Positions 1-5,079 of a DNA stretch of 5,079 nt are shown here, piece after piece. Below the pieces are notes generated by a model that worked only from the letters and a program-made list of their open reading frames with translations, searched no databases and was not told the DNA's origin. The translations under genes were made by a program, and so were the position numbers. The stretch's first letter is position 1. Each line of letters begins with the position of its first letter. The stretch is from Legionellales bacterium (GTDB lineage Bacteria > Pseudomonadota > Gammaproteobacteria > Berkiellales > Berkiellaceae): contig JAHFQF010000024.1 in assembly GCA_023266435.1 (NCBI GenBank), positions 4,095-9,173 of the forward strand, written 5' to 3'.

Positions 1-3000
1 TATCTTTAGAAGAGCAATTATTAAATGATCTAGATGAACAAATTGCAGCTGAAAAGCAAGAACAAATTGCAAAATTAGAAGCAGAAAAGAAAGCCAAGCA
101 AGCTGATGATGAAGAAAAATCAGAAGATGATAAAAAGCTGCAAGAAGATGAAGGCACGCAATTTACTGTTATCGAACATCGATCCCCATTATTTGGAGAC
201 GGTTCAGATTCCTCTAGCCTACAAGCAAGAATTAATAACTTGCTTGACGAACAAAATCATTTAAGATTTTCCAAAAAAGTAGTGGATTCTTTAAGTAAAA
301 CAGATGGAAAAAGCTATGCAGACACTGATGTATTTATCGATCTAAGTACTAAACCTGGAAATAATACATTTGAGTCCAAATTACAATTCATTCAAGAGTT
401 AACATTGGCTAAATTAGATGGTTTGAAAGAAACACCCAATGCTTTAAATAACTACTATCAATCCATTACCAAAGTAGTTGATCTATCATCCATTATTCAG
501 ACTTTGTTTGATGCACCTAAAGATGGGAAAATCACTTTAAGTTGGCCTATTATTATAGGCTCAGAAAGTGACCCACACATTATTGCTGGTGGAACCTATA
601 GTAAGGCAGATTTTTTTAAAGCATTAGGCGTTGATGATCTTAAGTCATTAGGTCAAACTTTAGATCTCAGTCAAATTCCCACACATGGCTTAATTATCCC
701 CAATGTGAATCCTTTGCTTATCCAGGAAGGTTTTCTCAAAATTGGTGGATTAAGCGAAAAAAATTCACAGGATGTTTTAAAAGCATTTGCGAATCATAAC
801 ACAGATCAAGACATTGATTTCAGTGTGAAAATTACAGCAGATAGCTTAAGAACTCACGCTAAGGATGGTACATTAGGGGATGAGAAGGCGAGCATTTTAT
901 ATGATCAACAGTTGGTTCATATTGGAGTAGATGCGGTTGCCACTGGCACCAAGATTTTATCTGATGAGATTTTTCGTGGTGCTTTTGACGATAACTTTTC
1001 CAACAATAAAGAAACAGTGTTTGGAAATCTGAACACGATTATTCCTATAAAAGACGGTCCATTGAACGGGATAGCAATTAATTTTGCTAGTTTTTTTGAA
1101 GACATAGATGGTTCTGAATCACGCGAGCTTACTATTAAATTACCCGAAGGTATGGGGTTGTCGAATTGGTCTTATGGTGGCATGCTCACCAGTGATGTAT
1201 CATTAAATAATCTGCAAGCCGGCGAACAAAAATATTCTATTTTAGAGCAGTTGCAAGAAAATGGCTGGCGCTTGAATGAGAGTCAAACAGAATTAACTAT
1301 CTCCCTAGACGGACTCAGCGCCGCTTCATTACACTCTCTTGTATTACTGAATACACCTGAGAATTTTGAAAGGATGCATTTAACAGGGAAACCTTTGCAG
1401 TTCGAAATAGAAGTGCGATCTTCTGAAAACACAACTGATTTAGAATCAAATTCCAAAAACAATCAATTAGTACAACATTTTGTTTTTTCCGGTGAAGATG
1501 GTCAGGGTTTCCATGTGCCAGAATCGTGGTTAAATCCTACTAGTACGCCATCAGTGGATCATATTATCACAACAACGGTCACCGATTTGGATGGTCATAT
1601 TATTAGTATCAGTAAAACAACTACTGATGTAGATGGCAATACAACCACAACCATAGAGACAAAAGATAGTAACGGAGATACGACAACAACCTCAGTGATT
1701 GTCAGAGATGATACTGGGGTGGTTAAAAGTGAGACAGTTACTGATGGGAATGGCGATGTAATTAATAAAAATGATATCCCTAAGACTTGGATTGAAATAG
1801 ATAACTATGATCCAAGCCAGCCTCATGGGCCTTCAAATACTCCAGGGGTCATTGTTACTACAGTGGTGACTGATGTAAAAACTCAAGATGTGATTAGTAC
1901 AACCAGCACTGTAACAAATCCCGATGGCACGAGAACCACAAATGTTACTGATACAACTGGAATTACCACAACGACAGTGAGCGACCCAGATGGGACTACC
2001 ACAACCACAGTGAGAGATCCAAATGGCAATATTATTACACACAATGATGTGGATAATAACGCTGCTGGCAATAATTCTGATCTCATGGGTTCGTTTTCTT
2101 TGAAAGAATACGCCAACAATACAGATTATAATCCATTGAGCGTTAATCTAAATACTATGTGGAATTTAATGAAAAATGGCAATGAAGGAGGATCCCAGTT
2201 ATTTGATTTTTCATCATTGAAGGAAAATGGTACATTAAAAATCACTTTGACAGACATTGCCGATCCCAAAGAGCTGCCTACACTGCAATTACAAGGTGTA
2301 TCAGCCAGCCCTGTTTTTGTAAAAGTAGGGGATGCTTATGTCTATGAGATCAAGCTGAATAATATTAATGAAAGCAGTGCTACTGCCTTAAAAATTATCC
2401 CCTCAGCATTTGATAGCCATGATTTTAAAGTCTCAGTCGATGTGGTGTCTACAGACAAAACTATTCCAGGCATTAAATTATTGTCAGACAGCGTAGTGCA
2501 TGTAGGGGTTCAAGCCCAAGGCATGCATTATACAACTGAAAATGACACGAACAAAAGCGGCGAGTATACATTTGCATTAGATGCAAATAGCATTGAATTT
2601 TCTAGAAATAACGCAGTGTCTTTTGACTTGGTTATTAAGCCATATTTGCAGGATACAGATGGATCTGAATCACAAACTATCAAAGTGTATTTACCTACGG
2701 GTGGGGATAAATCGGTTGCAAGCTGGAGCTTAAATGAAGGGGGAGCTGGTTGGCAATTAGGACACGATACACGAGGTCCTTATGTGGAGTACCACGGCCC
2801 TGTACAAAATGAAACAGCTTTAAAGATACCAGTGACTTTGGATGGTAATACTTATGCTGCTTTACAAGCGGGTAAAGGCGGTAGCTTTAATGTCGTGTGG
2901 GATACCTTAGATCAAGATCAAGATAGTAGCAGTACGAGTCATGTTACTACAGACACTGCAAATGCTCGAGATGGCAGAGGTGGTCCAGGAATTATCATTG

Positions 3001-5079
3001 ACCCTGGATTCACAAATGCGCCTAAAGGATTAGCCATCAGTGAAGTCCAAGACACCTATCAGGAACGTAACACAATTGCTGTGCCGTTGGGAGAATTATT
3101 TACCCAAATTAAATACTTATTAAACGGTATCAGCCCTGTGATTACCGCTAAAATTGCAGATGCTAAAGACACGAGCATTCACCCTGATTCAGAAAAAGTC
3201 AGTGGGGCGGCTAATAAGGTTGCTAAAGAAATTGGTGACATTAACAATCGTTTACATGAGATATTTGATAAATTAGAGCTGACAGTCACACAAACTGGTA
3301 TAAAAGGCTCCGTGTTACCTGTCACATTATGGGATGACAATGGCCACAAGTATGCCTTTGATGCAGGCTCAGGGGTGAATGGCGTCAGTGATTATAGCGG
3401 CGACACGATCTTCAAGCTATTTAAAGACTTCTTAACATCCGGCTCTCCAGCTGACTACAGTGTGCGTTTAGAGCCGCCTGCACATAACAGTGTTGGATTT
3501 GATCTGAAATTTGAAATCGAGTTAGGTGATATAAAAGCAAGTGCATTAACGCCAGTGAGTGCAGCAGGTAATGAAATTAGAAGTTATGCAAACATTACAC
3601 TACCTGCTAAAACAGTATTGGATACAAACCCTGCACATGTTTCTGATCTTACTAACGTCAAATCAAGTGTTGAAACATTCAATCATGAAGCAGGCACAGT
3701 GCGTGTTTCTATCGATACGGTAGCAACAGACGTGAATGCCAAAGTAGGCTTGGTCACGGTGGTTTATACCGAGTATGCCAGAGGGGTGGATTCTCAAGGT
3801 GACTTGAAATTAATTGAAAAATCAGTCCCTAAAGAATTACCTTTATTTCAGATAAAAGACGATACAGTACACATGCCATTGGCATTTAAATTATATGTGC
3901 CTGAAAGAGATGGTACTGAATCGCTCAAAGTAAAATTCACTTTACCTGATAGTGATGACTTATTAAAAGCCAAAGACATTGGAAAAGTAGATTTTGTTTG
4001 GGAAATGGAGTCTCCTAATAATGGATGGACTTTGAAAAATACTGATGGTGTATTTACCGTTGAGCGAGATGTTTCTGGGGAGGCATTGTTATTATTAGAT
4101 AAACTAAGCTCTGCAACCAGTGATGCTGCCAAAGAGGTGATACGTTCGACTGCAAAAGCTGAAGTTTTGCAGGAAATTGAGGGTTTAAAATTAGATGCTA
4201 ATAATAACCTGATTTCTAATATTCCGCTGGCTTTTGATCGGGATTTATTAGGGAATATGGTGCATAAACCCATTAATATTGGCATGCATACCGAAATATC
4301 AGATATGCCAGGAAGTGCGACGGACTTCAAAGATGATAATATTAAAACCAGTGATCAGCAAGTTTCCTTTAACTATGATAAGCGTTTCTTAGATCCAACT
4401 ATCACGGAATTTTCATTTGATCCAGAAAAGTTTGGTGAGAAGGAGTTGGAATTAGCCATTGAGCGCCATCAAGTCATTCAGGTTGATTTGCGTGAGATGA
4501 TCAAGCAAATCGATGAGCAATACAAAGCATTAAAAGATCAGAGGATCAATGAAAACGGTGAGACGATTAAGAGCTTGGCTGAATTAGAGCAAGCGCAAGC
4601 TAAGTTTTTTGAAAACACAAAAATTGTTTTTGAAACCTTCACTAGTGGTGGAAAATTCCCAGAAGGAAAGGCACCAATTGCTTTTTTCGATACTACACCT
4701 GTTGAATTAGAAGTGACTGATAAAAGTTTAAGTGCCTCGGGTTCTCAATTAAAGGCGCTCTATGAGTCGATTATTAGAGATCCGAATTGGGCTGATAATT
4801 TAGACAGTTTGCCTAAGTTATATGTGGCTTCAGCACCGTATTATGACAAAGACTTTTCAATCAATGCCACGTCTTATGTAAATGGAAAATTAGATAACGC
4901 AACCACTTTGTTAGAAACAACAAATTATACCGTGGATTCACAAACTCAAAGTGCTTTGGACTTGGAGCTAGGTGGTGCTAGGCAGGTTTCTATCAGTCCA
5001 CGCATGGAATTTGAAACGATTGCTCATAACCAAAATCCTGCTTTATTTGATTTGGCAGGTAATGAAGCTCAAAGCATGA
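1..5079 (+). CDS. Internal fragment of a giant modular surface/secreted protein (probable Bap/LapA/RTX-type adhesin), partial at both ends
   Basis: A single reading frame (first full codon at base 3) stays open for 1,692 codons to base 5078. No start is visible: the first in-frame ATG is at 1152, inside a conserved block, so translation begins upstream. No stop is reached. The product has no cysteine, is acidic, and is rich in Asp, Asn, Ser and Thr. These traits are common in very large type I-secreted, calcium-dependent extracellular proteins. Domains in order: charged coiled-coil-like segment (residues 1-50), mixed region (51-158), module A (159-504), two Thr-rich spacer units (505-682), module B (from 714), module C (from 1027), module D (from about 1494, truncated). 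The D-x-D-G-S-E-S plus L-P-x-G signature at residues 367, 884 and 1301 resembles repeats of large type I secretion substrates. No signal peptide, membrane segment, catalytic motif or RTX nonapeptide is seen. The coding call is near certain; the adhesin role is inferred. A structural or biofilm-matrix protein, or a repeat toxin stalk, remains possible. Confidence 0.9.
3..152 (+). other. Charged coiled-coil-like segment near the N-terminal side (residues 1-50)
   Basis: This stretch is almost entirely Glu, Asp, Lys, Gln, Ala and Leu. It has hydrophobic residues spaced three to four apart (LEEQLLNDLDEQI, then EQIAKLEAEKKAK) and ends in a very acidic run up to base 152. It should form a long helix or coiled coil and contains no Gly or Pro. 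Its composition is unlike the beta-rich remainder. In LapA/BapA-like proteins, helical or low-complexity segments lie just after the N-terminal module and before the repeats, so this may mark the N-terminal side of the protein. That placement is inference, because the true start is not in the window. Confidence 0.6.
153..476 (+). other. Transition region between the charged helix and the first module (residues 51-158)
   Basis: The charge density falls abruptly after base 152 and the sequence becomes mixed. It starts with a short beta-like stretch (QFTVIEHRSPLFGDG), where a Val-Ile-Glu-Arg-like strand is followed by a Gly/Asp/Ser-rich turn. Some large type I-secreted adhesins carry a comparable short strand-and-turn segment just before their repeat array; the match here is weak. 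Residues about 128-158 are again helix-prone (FESKLQFIQELTLAKLDGL) and lead into the first V-D-L motif. I recognise no named domain. Confidence 0.35.
477..1514 (+). repeat. Diverged module A (residues 159-504)
   Basis: This is the first and clearest copy of the module template. It opens with VDLSSIIQTL (residues 159-168) and passes through a beta-like stretch containing KITLSWP. It then has alternating hydrophobic strands (IDFSVKI, HIGVDAVATG), the D-I-D-G-S-E-S block at 1101-1121 (residues 367-373) followed by IKLPEG, then GWRL at 1263-1274 and LDGL at 1305-1316. The same ordered blocks recur in modules B and C. The acidic D-x-D-G loop is a plausible calcium site at a domain edge. The module ends where the Trp-anchored Thr-rich spacer begins. 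Domain limits are approximate, and each module may fold as more than one beta-sandwich. Confidence 0.6.
1515..1775 (+). repeat. Thr-rich spacer unit 1 (87 codons), tandem with unit 2
   Basis: The unit begins VPESW and, after a short Pro/Ser/Thr linker, runs into IITTTVTD. It continues with Thr runs punctuated by [DN]-G turns (VDGNTTTT, SNGDTTTT) and closes with GNGDVINKND. The next unit begins IPKTW, has a similar Pro-rich linker, enters VTTVVTD and closes with PNGNIITHND, so the two are tandem copies. Internal repeats here are irregular, 10 to 14 residues, unlike the regular spacing in unit 2. The composition suggests an extended, flexible or beta-solenoid-like spacer between modules A and B. 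Function is inferred. Confidence 0.65.
1776..2048 (+). repeat. Thr-rich spacer unit 2 (91 codons)
   Basis: This is the second tandem copy of the Trp-anchored spacer: IPKTW, a Pro-rich linker including DPSQPHGPSNTPG, VTTVVTD, then Thr-rich repeats with P-[DN]-G turns ending in HND. It differs from unit 1 mainly by a longer Pro linker and by regular 11-residue internal repeats. Antisense reading of the ACN/ACC-rich codons produces artificial Cys- or Val-rich reading frames, which are not genes. A Thr-rich spacer of this kind is typical of stalk regions in large cell-surface proteins. Confidence 0.65.
1920..2048 (+). repeat. 33-bp (11-residue) tandem repeats inside spacer unit 2
   Basis: Three exact-length 33-bp units at 1920-1952, 1953-1985 and 1986-2018, plus a 30-bp final unit at 2019-2048, encode PDGTRTTNVTD, TTGITTTTVSD, PDGTTTTTVRD and PNGNIITHND. 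The consensus is P-[DN]-G-x-x-T-T-x-V-x-D. The nucleotide sequence shares ACCACAACNACAGTGAG-like stretches, most clearly between the second and third units, which suggests comparatively recent slippage or unequal exchange. The short period with G-turns and Asp at the end resembles beta-hairpin or YD-like repeat geometry, without the Tyr-Asp signature of true RHS/YD repeats. Confidence 0.75.
2142..2924 (+). repeat. Diverged module B (residues 714-974)
   Basis: This module repeats the template of module A in shorter form. It has an opening VNLNTMWNLM at 2142, KITLTDI, strands with DFKVSVDVV and HVGVQAQ, the D-T-D-G-S-E-S block at 2652-2672 (residues 884-890) followed by VYLPTG, GWQL at 2748-2759 and LDG at 2838-2846. 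It ends in an acidic D-Q-D-Q-D cluster at 2910-2924, a candidate calcium-binding edge. A Ser/Thr then Gly-rich linker (DGRGGPG, near residue 990) follows before module C. The distance from the opening motif to DGSES is about 170 residues, against about 210 in module A. Confidence 0.6.
3081..4421 (+). repeat. Diverged module C, the longest copy (residues 1027-1473)
   Basis: The opening motif is VPLGELFTQIKYLL at 3081. It is followed by a helix-prone, Lys/Asp/Ala-rich stretch (3141-3281, residues 1047-1093, including KVAKEIGDINNRLHEIF) that module B lacks. Beta-like sequence follows (VLPVTLWDD, GFDLKFEIEL, VRVSIDTVATD). The acidic block is altered to E-R-D-G-T-E-S at 3903-3923 (residues 1301-1307), followed by FTLPD. 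GWTL is at 4023-4034 and LDKL at 4095-4106. A second Ala/Glu/Lys-rich helix-like insertion follows LDKL, then strands ending in ITEFSFDP. The first Asp of D-x-D-G has become Glu and the middle position Arg, which may weaken metal binding. Confidence 0.55.
4422..5079 (+). repeat. Diverged module D, truncated by the window end (residues 1474-1692)
   Basis: A long helix-prone segment (4422-4640) contains the opening motif VDLREMIKQI at 4482 and charged residues in heptad-like spacing (ALKDQRINENGE, ELEQAQAKFF). It is followed by beta-like sequence including KDFSINATSYV, which corresponds to DFKVSVDVV of module B. The last readable residues, DLAGNEAQSM at 5049-5078, align position by position with DTDGSESQTI of module B, so the window stops inside the fourth acidic block. 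The spacing from opening motif to this block is about 190 residues, within the range of the other copies. Several acidic or Ser positions are replaced. Confidence 0.5.

Noticed and set aside
917..1105. 62-residue reverse-strand open frame
   Set aside because: It is a short antisense frame inside module A with no domain or regulatory support.
1152..1154. First in-frame ATG as a possible start of the protein
   Set aside because: It lies within the LPEG segment of module A's conserved block, and the frame is open with coding-like, repeat-matching sequence for 383 codons upstream, so it is an internal methionine.
1920..2018. CRISPR-like or other regularly spaced DNA repeat
   Set aside because: The 33-bp period is in frame, directly tandem without spacers and explained by an 11-residue protein repeat.
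1560..2048. RHS/YD-type repeats in the Thr-rich region
   Set aside because: The [DN]-G turns and Thr strands look similar, but the Tyr-Asp signature and the usual 20-residue spacing of YD repeats are absent.
1833..2119. Two overlapping reverse-strand open frames, one Cys/Ser-rich (69 aa) and one Val-rich (78 aa)
   Set aside because: Their odd compositions are exactly what antisense reading of the ACN-rich Thr repeats produces; they overlap each other and the forward repeat region.
3848..4330. 160-residue open frame on the reverse strand beginning MKSVALPG
   Set aside because: It lies entirely antisense to module C of the forward frame, which carries conserved motifs (DGTES, GWTL, LDKL). The reverse product has no recognisable domain, and no ribosome binding site or promoter context sets it apart.

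Overview
The window is one uninterrupted coding sequence on the + strand. It is read with the first complete codon at base 3 and gives 1,692 codons with no in-frame stop. The first in-frame ATG is only at 1152, and the frame is still open at 5078, so both ends of the gene lie outside. There is no intergenic DNA, RNA gene, mobile element, promoter or terminator that I can support. The composition is AT-rich (G+C roughly 40% by eye, with many TTA, AAA, GAT and AAT codons). This fits a low-GC Gram-negative bacterium, perhaps a gammaproteobacterium, but one gene fragment cannot fix the taxon.

The product looks like an internal piece of a giant, secreted, modular surface protein of the Bap/LapA/RTX-adhesin kind, normally exported by a type I secretion system. 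The visible support is indirect. The protein contains no cysteine at all, is acidic and rich in Asp, Asn, Ser and Thr, and repeatedly carries D-x-D-G-S-E-S followed by an L-P-x-G-like segment. That signature is familiar from tandem extracellular domains of large type I-secreted proteins. No secretion signal, RTX nonapeptide block or membrane anchor lies in the window.

Layout: residues 1-50 (bases 3-152) are a highly charged coiled-coil-like segment, followed by a mixed region up to base 476. Then come four strongly diverged copies of one module template, beginning at 477 (A), 2142 (B), 3081 (C) and about 4482 (D, cut by the window end). Each opens with a V-[DNP]-L-x3-hydrophobic helix-like stretch, passes through beta-like sequence, and reaches the DxDGSES block. 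A GWxL block and an LD[GK] block follow. Between A and B sits a Thr-rich spacer made of two tandem copies of an approximately 90-residue unit (1515-1775 and 1776-2048). The second copy resolves into an exact 33-bp (11-residue) periodicity.

The parts probably act as a stalk: a charged N-proximal segment, beta-rich modules stabilised by calcium or by hydrophobic cores, and a flexible Thr-rich spacer. Ligand, host role and secretion partners cannot be read from this window.
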